The position numbers and the translations under genes were made by a program. A stretch of 64,000 bases of DNA from assembly GCA_003313425.1 (NCBI GenBank), contig NHZP01000039.1, positions 1 to 64,000 on the forward strand. The letters run 5' to 3'. The stretch is from Pseudopyrenochaeta lycopersici (lineage: Eukaryota; Ascomycota; Dothideomycetes; Pleosporales; Pseudopyrenochaetaceae). Positions 45,571 through 56,289 of this stretch are shown piece by piece. Position 1 is the stretch's first letter, and every line of letters starts with the position of its first letter. The notes beneath the pieces were generated by a model. That model searched no databases, was not told where the DNA came from, and saw nothing but the letters and a program-made list of their open reading frames with translations.

Positions 45571-47534
45571 ATGGCGTTCAGGCCAGAGGAAGAATACCAG
45601 AAGCTTATGGCGAAGGCCAACGAATACCACAAAAAGGCGTTATGGCAGGAAAAACTTCGCTCAGTACACGATGCCATAGCTCTGTGCGAAACGTCAGGCT
45701 TTCCAGAAGCTGAAGCCCGCAAGCAGGAGCTCTTCTTTGATGTGGCAGGCATTTATCGGCGATTGGGTCAATATGATCGAGCTCAAGCAAAGTTGAAAGA
45801 GTCGCTTGAATTATTCCCGGATGCGAGTCTTTCCTTCCGGGCTTCAGTTCTTGGTTAGTACCAACAAGCCGAGACGTGTCTGTGGAGTACTCCGGAAAAC
45901 TTGCTGAAATCATTCAAAGGCGAACTTGGCGTAATGGCGAGACATAACAGCCAATACCTTGAGGCACAGCAGGCGTTTCGCGAACAAGGCCGTTTAGCTC
46001 GTGAAGCGCCCCCAAGCCTTCAAGCAGATGCTGAGATTTGCCGTGCAATCGGTAATGAGGGCATGGCAACATACAATCTTTGGCAGCAAAATCAACCAAA
46101 GGATCCTAAATTGCTTGCCGCAGCAATCGACCAACTTCAAGAGCGTATATCACGAGCTCAAGGCCTTCAGCGACGCCTTCTTGCAGAAGACCCACAATCA
46201 AAGTATTCTGCAATGGCTAAATCATGGGAGATTATTGGTATGGACCGTCTCACACTCTGTCATATCGCTGCTGGTAAGACAGCAGACGCAGTCCGCGTCG
46301 CCGAAGAATCTCAGAGACGACAGACGCGTGAAGACCCCACTGTGACTGCTTTTTCAAAGTTTTTTTATGGGAATGCCTTATGGCATAACGGTCAGAAAAA
46401 TGAAGCCTTGGATCAATGGAATGCTCCTTCTGGCACATGCAGCTCTCCAATGGCTTTCTGCAAAGAGCCTGGAGCTGAGCACAACGATCATCTCAGACTT
46501 ATGGCGAGTGCGGGTGTGAACTTCGATTCATACGACGAACAAGGGTTCAGTGCGTTAGATCACGCTGTCTTAAGTGATAGTCCAAACGCTAGAGAAGCAA
46601 TACCAATCATCGAAGACACTTTGCGCAAAGCATTCCGACAGGATATCGAACGTGATCAACGGAGCGCATCGCGAGAAGATATTGAAAGGAAGATTGATGA
46701 AGATATCTTGATTCGCAAGCGACAAGCCGAGTTACGTCGACAGTACAGAACGATACTTCAAGAGCACATCCGCCCAGAGCTCCGGACAAAGTCTTCGGGG
46801 ACATTTAGGAATCTGAGGGCAATTTACGCAAAGTTTCTGACTGAAGACACGAAGGAAAGACGGATGTTTAGTAGGTTCCAATACGTAAAATACAATGACT
46901 TCAAAAAACACGGAAAACTTCCCATCTCAACGTCGGGGCTAGCAATACAATTCACCAATAGCCAAGAGCAGGTGTCAACAAGCATAGAGGAGGATTTTAT
47001 TATATTCCTTTCATATCGTTGGATCGGCAGTAATACACCAGACGACAGCACATGCACTCAATGGCAACGCATGGTGAGTGCTGTGCAAGAGTTTCTGAAG
47101 TTCAGTCCTCATGTCCAACCAGATCGACTAGGTCTATGGCTGGTGAGTGCTATGCTTGATATAGAAAATGATGAGTGTTTACATCACTTCCACAGGACTA
47201 TGCCTGTGTCGATCAGGACAACGCGCAAGAGAAAGCACGCGGCGTCGATGCACTACCACTGGCAGTCACTCAATGTAATGCCATGATTAGCCTTGTCGAC
47301 GAAACATATTACGAGCGAGCCTGGTGCGCAGTGGAGGTCATGCTAATGTGTGCGCTTGTTGAATCCTACGGGCTTCACCAATGGTGGGAGTATGTCAATG
47401 GTTTCTTGAAGAAAGGGGACACGAATCGCAGCTTCGATGTCGCCAAGTTGAAGCTTTCTAAAGAAAAGTTAGACAGACCGAAGATCGACTTCCTGATGCG
47501 GCAAAGCAAATTGCTCGGAAGAGATAAAGTTTAA
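45571..47534 (+). CDS. TPR-ankyrin protein with C-terminal TIR-like domain
   Basis: Exons 45571-45853, 45920-47142 and 47196-47534 (introns 66 and 53 nt) give 614 residues. Residues about 1-240 are TPR-like helices ('AGIYRRLGQYDRAQAKLKES'). About 242-325 is a TPR plus ankyrin module ('GNALWHNGQKNEALDQW', 'EHNDHLRLMASAGVNFD', 'GFSALDHAVLSDSPNAREAI'). A charged coiled-coil region follows ('IERDQRSASREDIERKIDED'). From about residue 453 a TIR-like fold is suggested: strand 'DFIIFLSYRWIG', 'LGLWLDYACVDQDN', 'CNAMISLVDETYYE', then 'RAWCAVEVML'. The Glu in the last motif sits where TIR NADases carry their catalytic Glu. TIR domains signal in immunity or cleave NAD; here this is inference. The second intron is required because it joins 'LGLWL' to 'DYACVDQD'. 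It is convergent with the gene at 47828, which shares the TPR-ankyrin module. Confidence 0.8.
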
Positions 47535-47827
47535 CGCTGCATAGAACTATGATAACGATCTCGAAAAAAGGCTAGGGATAGCTAAAGTGGGCGATTGATT
47601 GAAGCAACAAAAGCCCGTGGGACATATCATATAGAGGTGGTCGGAAGCGGCTGCCAATTGATTTCAGGGCACAAGTTTAGGGCGCAGTTTTCCCCCTAGT
47701 AATTACATTGTGTTCAATTTACTCATTTACGACTTTTTGACGGAATCATTAAGTCCATCACAACGTACAGTTCATTTTCACATTCCTCTAGACACACTGC
47801 TGGTATGATTTTTAGTCTACCGACTAC
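47535..47827. other. 293-bp convergent 3' spacer
   Basis: It separates the stop codons of the two module-sharing genes. It is AT-rich with no coding potential. It is too short for a separate gene and presumably holds both terminators. Confidence 0.6.
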
Positions 47828-49204
47828 TTATGGTACCGACACGGCAGACCGTCCCAGAATAATTGCTTCCGTCTCAGCGCCTCCACTAAGTACCGCATAA
47901 TCAAGAGCTTTGTTGCCCGATTTATCAACAATATCCAAATCAGCTCCCGCTTCAATAAGCTTTCTGATGTAAACATTATGTTGCTGCGACGGCTCCTGAG
48001 CGAACGCTTGCGCTGGCGTGCACCCTTCTACAGAATTGAAATACTGCAAGGCGTCTTCTCGTCGCCCAGCATGCAACAATCCCATCCCACGGAAATATTT
48101 ATAGTATCCCATCAGAGTATCGTGTTCCTCATCTCCTTCAGACTTGACATTGTGCGATTGTTCCCACTTGCGTGCTGCATCTACCATTTGGGCAAGGGCT
48201 ACGGGTGTGACACCAGCTGGGTCTCGCGGTTGTACCCATTCATTACCATCCTTAGGACCAAGCACAGCAGCGTTTTCATCGTAGCCACGGTGCGCGTCGA
48301 AGACGAATAGTGTAGCATGAAGTCTAGTGCCAGATACGATTGATCGATGATAGGCGCCACCGGGAACGACATAGGCCATATCGCGCGAATGTGGTTTGCG
48401 GCTAATTGGAACGACCCGTACTTGCCGTCCAGTGTTTCTAATGGTCGAAGTGATTTGGTGGGTCTGGTATCCCGCTCCGCTCTGCGTGCCATCTGCGCTA
48501 GCATAGCAGCACTCGTAGGCAGCATGGGTGTTCAATGTGGGGTCTTCAGGACTGTCCACCTCAAATGTGCAGTCCGTCCCAGAGCCGACCAATGTCCAGC
48601 TCTGCCCAAAAGGCTGATGGGCATGAATACACACCTCATCAGAAACACCTCGCTGCCCGTCCGGCAACCAAGTATGGAAACGCCAAAGCTCTTCAATGCG
48701 ACCGTTGGTGACAAGACTACATAGCGGCACAGCCAAGAATCCTTGCGCACTGCGGGAAACAGTAAACTGAAGTCTACTGCCCTGGGCTTCCAATATAGCC
48801 TCATGTATCAAAGCCCAGATTGTGTCGAGAATTGCCTTGTCAATCTCTAATTCTCGTCGCGCCTTCTCTCGTAGTAGCGCAATGGCGAGGGTAACTTGGG
48901 CGAGCTGTTGGATACCCTCTATCTGGGTTGGAGCGCTGGATTTTATGGCAGCGCACCAGTCGGAGAAGGGGAGAGCGAGGTCAGGGGAGCTTTCGTTTCC
49001 TGTTGCGGGTGTACGCAGAGTTATACCGTTCCCTTGGTCGACTCTGTAGTGCTGGAACCAGTCGACCAACGGCTGAACATATTCTTGGGGCGCCTTAGTG
49101 GCGACTTTGGCGCCTTCAAGCACACACAAAAGCGATGCTACCGAAATAGTTGTTTGGTCGTCGGCTAAGTCGGCTGCCCATCCTTTGTTCTCTAGAGTAG
49201 GCAT
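47828..49204 (-). CDS. Cupin-like protein with C-terminal TPR-ankyrin module
   Basis: This is a single-exon protein of 458 residues. The N-terminal half (about 1-150) is alpha-helical and unrecognised. The middle (about 150-330) has beta-rich, His-containing sequence, 'VCIHAHQPFGQSWTLVGSG', 'TFEVDSPEDP', 'AYVVPGGAYHRSIV' and 'ATLFVFDAHRGYD'. It resembles a cupin barrel with potential metal ligands in HAH and YHR, but the call is weak. The C-terminus repeats the neighbour's module: 'GMGLLHAGRREDALQYFNS', 'PAQAFAQEPSQQHN', 'IRKLIEAGADLDIVD', 'NKALDYAVLSGGAETEAI'. It lacks a TIR-like domain. Tail-to-tail arrangement with the TIR-like gene and the shared module suggest the two products act on the same partner or on each other. 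The function is unknown. Confidence 0.75.
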   Translation of the reverse strand: MPTLENKGWAADLADDQTTISVASLLCVLEGAKVATKAPQEYVQPLVDWFQHYRVDQGNGITLRTPATGNESSPDLALPFSDWCAAIKSSAPTQIEGIQQLAQVTLAIALLREKARRELEIDKAILDTIWALIHEAILEAQGSRLQFTVSRSAQGFLAVPLCSLVTNGRIEELWRFHTWLPDGQRGVSDEVCIHAHQPFGQSWTLVGSGTDCTFEVDSPEDPTLNTHAAYECCYASADGTQSGAGYQTHQITSTIRNTGRQVRVVPISRKPHSRDMAYVVPGGAYHRSIVSGTRLHATLFVFDAHRGYDENAAVLGPKDGNEWVQPRDPAGVTPVALAQMVDAARKWEQSHNVKSEGDEEHDTLMGYYKYFRGMGLLHAGRREDALQYFNSVEGCTPAQAFAQEPSQQHNVYIRKLIEAGADLDIVDKSGNKALDYAVLSGGAETEAIILGRSAVSVP

Positions 49205-51485
49205 TATACCGATCGTTGGTCCCAGCGATGTTAAAAATGTGTTTTGGATGTCAACGCGACTGGTTAATTTGACGGTTTAACGAAGGGGTCTTTGGTTCTT
49301 GAGAAATGATATCTCGTGGGTTTATAGAGCAGAAAGCCTGAGCTGCGTTGCTGCCTGGGCAAGGTGTGTCGGGTTGTGTTGAAGCCGAATAAGCCGCTCT
49401 GCTTGTCGGAAGCGTACCAAATGTAAAGATAACTTTAATCCTGCATTATATATCATTCCAAGGTCTGATAGCTACCGTATGCGAGTGTGTTGAGTGAGAG
49501 ATGAGCGGCGGCCGAGGCCTTTACCTTCCCCTCCACGAGCGGCTGTGCCCGCCTCCACAATTCTTGGCGCATCGACGTGTGGATTGGCGGGCGGGTCGGA
49601 GGCGCACCCATGCTTGACATGAGTATCGAGATGCAATAGATGACCTAAAACGCTGGAGTTAATCACATTATTGACATAGTTGCACAGCGAGGTGATGAAA
49701 TGCGCAATCACGGAATGACGATGCAACCCTCTTGACAGTGACTTTTCATCACAGGTAGTAAGCGTGTCCCTTAGTCGCATCAGTCAGTCAAGCGCAGCAT
49801 ACAGTACGGGCACGCACTTCAATGCAGAACGAGGTTACGTCCATCACGTACGTGGCTACCGCGATAGCGGATCCATTTATCTTCCGCTAGCGATATCACG
49901 GTGTAATTCCAAGTCCATAGAGCAGCACTATTGTCGTCTTCTCTCTGTATCCAAAAGTATGTACTTGCGATAAAAGTGCAAGAACAACGCAATTGCGCTG
50001 TGATGTAGCTGTGCCCTCTGCACTATCGTTCATTCGCGACGAGCACCAGCGTAATGCTAGCTTCTCTAGACCTTGCGTAAATTTTGTAGTCACTGAAGAT
50101 TTGCGGAGGCCAGAAAGTTCACCTCGCCTAGTAAATCTGTATTAAAGTCGTGAAGGCGCCCACGGTTTCAGCCGGCATGACAATGAGCTGAAACTGGAAA
50201 TGAATATAAATGTCATGAAGATCCCAACGCCATGATACAAAGCGAGACCAAGTAATATATCCTGTGGGGTCTTCTCTACCCTTGAATATTTGGTTATAGA
50301 AGTCGGCTTTTACGAGTCTAGAGAATCAATATGACTTGAGTTATCGGTGAATTAATGGAATACGCTTTCAGAGCTCGTTTCCTGCAACATTGTGCTAAGT
50401 TGTAGGATATCAAAGTACCATTACATCTTCCAGCCCAAATCAATGTATATTAAAGGTAGGGGGAACCTTGAGAGAATGCCTTGACTCTAAAGGAAAGCAT
50501 GCAGAACAAAAGTGAGATACAGGCGCCAGTTATTAAACGCTTTGCTGGGCCCTATACCATGCGGCTAACGCGGTCAACGGTCAACGGTCAACGGTGCGCC
50601 GTAGAAGCATCAGGCATGACACGGGTACCGAGCTTATCGGAAAGAACCATGGATGGCGTTGCTGACATGCGCTAACCAAAAGCCACTTAATTAGCATCAA
50701 CTGACGAGACGGTAAAGCATAATCTCACGGTAGAGCGAGATGAATCTGGACTAGCGTCGGACAGAGTTCTCCCGCTCCGTACAAACCGTCGTTTCGAGAT
50801 TGATCCGCTGGCTTGCAAGTGACAAGCATAATTAGACTTCTAACGAGTATAACAGGTTTTACACGCAAATCAACTATTTTCTATTCACGCTGTGCCTGCG
50901 CTGAGGCCAACAAGCAGTCAACCCATGCAAACCCTTGTAACTGTAAAGAGATCATGGTCCGAGTGGCGGGCCTCGATGCAAGGACACGCTAAATGTTTGC
51001 TTAGGCGTACTCTTGTACTCATTTCGGTTACGGATTATGCCAGAAGCAGCTAATTAGCAACGCACTTGCATGACTATCTAGCACAAGGATGCTGAAAATG
51101 AAGTTAGGCTAGGGCAGAAACACTAGGGCTGACGGCAAGGCTGACACTTATCAAGCGAGCAGGGTCAGATGGACAATTTACAGATTGAAGAAAATGCGCA
51201 AGTCTAAGTATACTGCATTTGTTGCCGCTAAGATGAGTCCTTGACTCGAGGCCAATCCCACGCCATAAGCTCCATGTTCACATGCAAAATCTGCGCACAT
51301 CGCCTCTCATTCATTCACACCAGCAATCGTAATACGTAGTATTCGCACCTTTATCCTAAAATATACAACCTCTTAGCGGGTTCTCGATGAGCCGTCGCTG
51401 CTTGACGGTTTTTATTTCGGCGTTCGAAGCAGCGGCGGTGGTGGATTAATTCACCACGGGTATAAACGGTCGTTTTCGGTTTGAA
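49205..51485. other. Gene-free stretch of about 2.3 kb
   Basis: Nothing coding is recognised. It holds the promoter of the cupin-like gene at its left end and the 3' region of the chitin deacetylase at its right. The one repeat is a GGTCAACGGTCAACGG run near 50572-50596. Confidence 0.55.
50572..50596 (+). repeat. Short GGTCAAC tandem repeat
   Basis: GGTCAAC is repeated three times directly (CGGTCAACGGTCAACGG...) in intergenic DNA. It is a microsatellite-like feature and no function is implied. Confidence 0.75.
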
Positions 51486-52939
51486 TCAGAACATGTATGC
51501 AAACGCAGCCGAAAATGAGAGTGCGAAAGCAATGAGGGTAACCGACCCATCACGGGACATGCCTGGGCTTGCGGAGCCAGTCTTGTTCTCGGTGGTTGTT
51601 GATCCGCTGCCTGAAGGTTGGTTGTTGCCTGACGACTCATTTGACGAGTTTTGGTTGGTTGACTATCAACAGTAGGTTAGAAAACAAGGTCTATACTACA
51701 GATATAGACGTGAGGAATGTTGGGATAACGTTTCAAGACGAACATATAACAAATATTGTGTACTTACCAAAGTGGTGTTGCCAGGGCCAACACCAGCTCC
51801 ATCAGCGGTGCGGTACCAGTTGGCCTGAGGATCACCCAGGCACTCGCCGACAGTGACAGCTTTGTAGCCAAGCTTGGTGATAGTTTCCAGCATGAACTCC
51901 GTCAGGTTGTTGGCAGTCTGCTCAAGGATGTCGTGAGTAATGGAGAGCCATTTGTCGTTTGTAGATGTGGCGCCATTCTTCGTGATGTTGCCCTGAAACC
52001 AATCCTTGGCTTTTTGGATGTTTTCGGGAGTATGCTGGTTGTAATCATCGGTGTCCACGTTGAAGTTGGTAATGTGATAACCAAGATCAGCCATGTCCTT
52101 CTCACAGCCAGACTCCGCGGTGCAGCTCGAGTAGGGCGGGCGCATATAGGTTGGAATCTTGCCAACAATATTGCGGAGCGCCATCTCATTTAACCACATC
52201 TGGTTCTTGCGATCTACTGAAGAAATGTCTTTGCTTAGGTCCAAGTGGGTCCATGTGTGAGAAGCAATTTGGTGACCCTCCTTGTCCATACGCTTGATAA
52301 CGCTCACGTACTCATCGGTAATGTCGATTTGGCCTTTATTAATATTGTTGCCAGTGATAAAGAAAGTGGCCTTGGCGTTGTAGCTTTTAAAGAGATCGAG
52401 AATGTGGTTAGTGAAAGTCTTTTGTGGACCGTCGTCATATGTGAGAGCAATAGTTCCGTTGGTGACACATCTGAAGATACCAGTACCACCGTATGCTATG
52501 GAGCCGATCTTGTCGCGGGGAACGGATGAAGTGTTGGTACCACTAGGAGGCCTGTTTTCGGGGCAGCCTGGGCCAAAGTGGAACTTGCATCCAGGGGAGT
52601 AACAGAAGGCGTCAGTGGTACCACAGTCTGTCACCCGTCAGTTCTATGTCTTCAATTGGAGACAATTTGAATCATACAGCCAGACCGAGAGCAGCATTTT
52701 CCAGCGCCACATGAGCCAATGCCGGGACCACATTCAGGTTTGTCTTGACGCGCCTCCACAGTGAGCTTGTTGTGAGCATCACCAGATTCTACAACTCGGG
52801 CTCCGAGGCTGTTCAGCAAATCCCTGGCTTTTAAATCTGCCACATCGAGTCCAAGGATATGTGGGAGACCAGAGCCATGAGCACTAGCAAGCGGGGCGAT
52901 AGCCGCAATGGTGGCAAAAGCGACTGTAGAGATGTACAT
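51486..52939 (-). CDS. GPI-anchored chitin/polysaccharide deacetylase with CBM18 domain
   Basis: This is a secreted cell-wall enzyme of 432 residues (carbohydrate esterase family 4) that removes acetyl groups from chitin. Exons 52678-52939, 51768-52627 and 51486-51662 are split by introns of 50 and 105 nt; the first falls inside the CBM18 domain ('CCSRSG|YCGTTDAFCYSPGC'). A signal peptide (1-20, 'AAIAPLASA') precedes the chitin-binding domain at about 70-102. The NodB domain has all motifs: TYDDGP (150-155), the zinc-binding 'HTWTH' (211-215), 'RPPYS' (250-254), 'DTDDY' and 'ITHDIL'. A Ser/Thr/Gly/Asn-rich stalk and a terminal hydrophobic segment ('VTLIAFALSFSAAFAYMF') indicate GPI attachment. 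Converting surface chitin to chitosan aids wall remodelling and hiding from plant chitinases (family knowledge). Confidence 0.93.
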
Positions 52940-52990
52940 GTTGTACGAGCACTGCCTAGATCCGTATTGCAACAAAGAGTACTGGTGTTC

Positions 52991-53010
52991 GTATACTATA
53001 AAATATAAGA
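52991..53010 (-). promoter_or_regulatory. TATA-like element of the chitin deacetylase gene
   Basis: On the minus strand a TATATTTTATA run lies about 55-70 bases upstream of the start codon at 52939. The call is by position and composition only. Confidence 0.35.
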
Positions 53011-56000
53011 AAGCGAGTGGACAGTGAGCCAATAAAGACTACACAATGCGATGACCGGTTGCCGTAGTCAACGCAAGGTATTCGCAAAGAAGGTAGTGGG
53101 ATTAAAGTCCAAGAAAGAGAAGGGAAAGAAGAAACATTACGGAGTGACAGGAGACTTAATTCCCATCAGGAGGAAAGGATTTTGACTGTCGTATGGAGCG
53201 AAGGATTGTCAAAGCTTCAGGCCCACCGCCGGTGAACCTGTAAAAGGTAAGTGTCATGCTGCAGAATCCTGGGCATTGCACATTTAGAACACTCAAAGCG
53301 TGGCGCCCAGCTTCGTCTCGCTACCCCGAGTATGTAATTGGCAGACACATTTCTTGGACAGCGGCATGGTATCCACATCACGCAGGAACTACCGCACCAC
53401 ATCACATCCCACCAACCATGAGATACCTGGCGCATGCGTCACAGCATTTTAACGCCACCCTTCCGTTGCATCACAAGCGAGACAGCTGGCAGTAGCTAAA
53501 TTAAGCCAAAAGCAGGTTGGGCAAAGCAAAGCGTAACATTTCTTGCAACGGTTTTGTTCTGATACATGCGCTGTTTGAGATCGTAGATGGGTTTCACGAA
53601 CCCACTGCGCTAAAGCGGCTAGACGAAAATCCTCATAAGTAAGCTTCTTGGCTCAAGTTTCTTTTTCGCTTGCTCCAGTACCGCTCAACACATGTGGAAA
53701 TGCGATCAATAAACAGACTCTGAGATCTGCGCATGGCGCTTGCATACGTCATATGGCAAAATAGTAGTGTTGAGTGATTCATATGTGCAGATCTTGACCT
53801 TGAACAGCAGACTGGACGCCAAGTACGCAGTTCGAGTCCTAAGCAAATTGCGAGGCGACGACTTCCAGAGCTCCTGCAAGGAGCCGAATCTGTGCGCGCT
53901 CGATGCGTTGACTTATAGGTAGAGTTGCGATGACATTCCCTGATTGCGGGATGTCTCCGCTGTTTTGGTTACTTCCATGGCGTCAAGCATGCGCATGGGG
54001 GTTTGATGCTTGTTTAACCTTCTTGACTGATTGTCTTGGCTAAGTTTGGCATGATTGACGCTCAGCATTCAGTCTTCACCATGAAGCAATGGATCACACA
54101 GACAACTTCATCGCAAGGAGTCGTCGAGTTTCATCGCAAGTCTTCAGCACTCTGATTCCGCAAACGTGACTCCTGTGCATAGCCACAAATGCCAAGATTG
54201 ATCGTGATTCTATTATGAAATCCTCATGCGGAGTTTACTCAACGGCAGTTTACTCAGGCGAAACGCATCTCCAACTGCCAATAACTTTGTCGAGGTGTTC
54301 CGGAAACCACGTGCAACAGTCTCAACAATATTTTCGTTTCTCCAGGCGCAGCAAACATGTCGCCAAGGTCCACAGCTAAGATTCGATGCAACCCGAACCC
54401 CAAACTCTTCCTCGGCTGCAATACGAGTAAAATGCATGCTTATTGAAACTTCTCAAGTGGTATTCTTGTGCACAAACCGCGCGCAAACACATGGTTATTG
54501 CGACCGGGTGGCGTAGCGTCGATTTCGTGTCAGTGCGGGATGCCAGAGCCAGGTCCGCGGGATTCGAGCTTGGATCGGCAGATCGGTACCATCCCATGTT
54601 TAGCTGACGATCCTAACCCAGAACTGGCGTAGCAGGGAACACCGATCACAACGTACCACGCTCGGGACCGAGGAGTAATGCGACGAGGACCAAGAAACCT
54701 ACGACAACTGAGTGTTGAGGGTGATGCGAGTATAGCAGCACCAAGTGGTACTGAAAACGTTGAAAGCTGGGATGCGGTGGCAACGAAATCGGGAGCAGCG
54801 CATCAGGCTACACTAAAGCTGCCCAATAAGATGTGCACCAAGGTATTCTACGTATTTTTGCAACCATAAATGTTGACGGCCAAGGATTTACCCGGATGCT
54901 GTGGCAAAGATCGGCACAAAATTCCCGGACACGCTTCTGCCCTTCCCATCTCGAGATCGCCGAAATTATGCTGCTTGATGTACTTGGGGTTATTGTGTGG
55001 TCCCTTGGCCCTGCAACAGTTCGACTCCAATCACTATCATGTCTCTACTTCACTTGGTGGCAGTGACTTCTTGAATCTATGCTATTGCTAATGATCTCAA
55101 GTGCCACCAAGAGTATATCATTGTGAAGAAGCATTGGACATGTTAAGGAAAGGTAGCACAAAACGATTAAGAACCAAGCGGCCTTGGTGTCGCTACCATC
55201 ATCGCCCTCTCAGTTATTGCCTTTTTTGCCATTAATACATGAAATCTATTAGTTTTTTTCGTCATTGTAGGGTCATCTTGCAACCAATTGGCCAAAACTT
55301 GTGGAATTTCGTTCTCTCACTCACAGCCTAATACTTCAATCTAGAAGCGGACAAACCACGCGACATGCTAGATATTGCATAGTGAAAGCAGCCCTTAACA
55401 AGAGGTTGGAGTACTTAGTAGCCAGTTCTTCCACACTATGCAGGCGTGGCTGCTGTCATTCTTTGAATCAACTTCCAACTGCATGCTGCAACATTGTAGC
55501 CGTGCTTCTACCACAGATTCTACTCTTCAAGGACAAGGAGCTACTGTTTTTCAAGATTGCAGAGTGCCTTGACTTATTTGCTTTTATCCTTGAATGAATA
55601 CAACGCAAAAATTCTGTTCCTAATTTCACCAAATGTGGGTCTTTGGAAGCAAGTCATACGAGTCAAAGCCAGCAGTCAATGGGCCATGTATCAAGCCGGG
55701 GATATGGACTCAAAACAAATCGATAAAATACTTTGAATCCCTACGGTTCGATAAAACTTACTTTTCGTATTGCTCCAAACGCGATTGCGGTGCTTAGGAT
55801 GCAGTAAATGTAGTGTAATGATAGGAAACAAATTTGAAGTCGGCGCAATGGTCCACTCCAGCCGTCACCAAACACAGGAATGCTGACTTCACCTTCCCTG
55901 TAGACTTTGACCTTACGACAAGTGCGGGCTTCTATCTTATTTTGCGCTAATTGGCAATTGTTAGATTGAAATTCAGGATGAAATGTTCCTTACGCATCAG

Positions 56001-56289
56001 CACAGTAAGAAGGATGGTCGTGGAAGGGGGTTGGAATTGTGCTCACTGTCTAATATGTATACCATCATGTAGTGTGTCCAGCCGATTAGGATAGCCGATA
56101 ACTGCTCTGTGAGATGATAAGTGTCCACACGCAATCACTCCATCAGCAATCTAGTATGAATGTGCTGTCTCTCAAACACACTTCAATTCATATTGATGGA
56201 CAGATTTGTGGATAATTTCTCAGACCATATGCCCACCACTTATTTTTGGATGATAAAAGGAGTAAGAAATTGAAAGATCGAAGCATTTC
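53011..56289. other. Gene-free stretch of about 3.3 kb
   Basis: Frames of up to about 100 codons appear on both strands (for example 54226-54516 and 55301-55597 plus). They lack domains, signal peptides or splice-consistent extension. Composition is ordinary and not RIP-like. It may hide a short secreted-protein or non-coding RNA gene, but I cannot support one. Confidence 0.5.
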
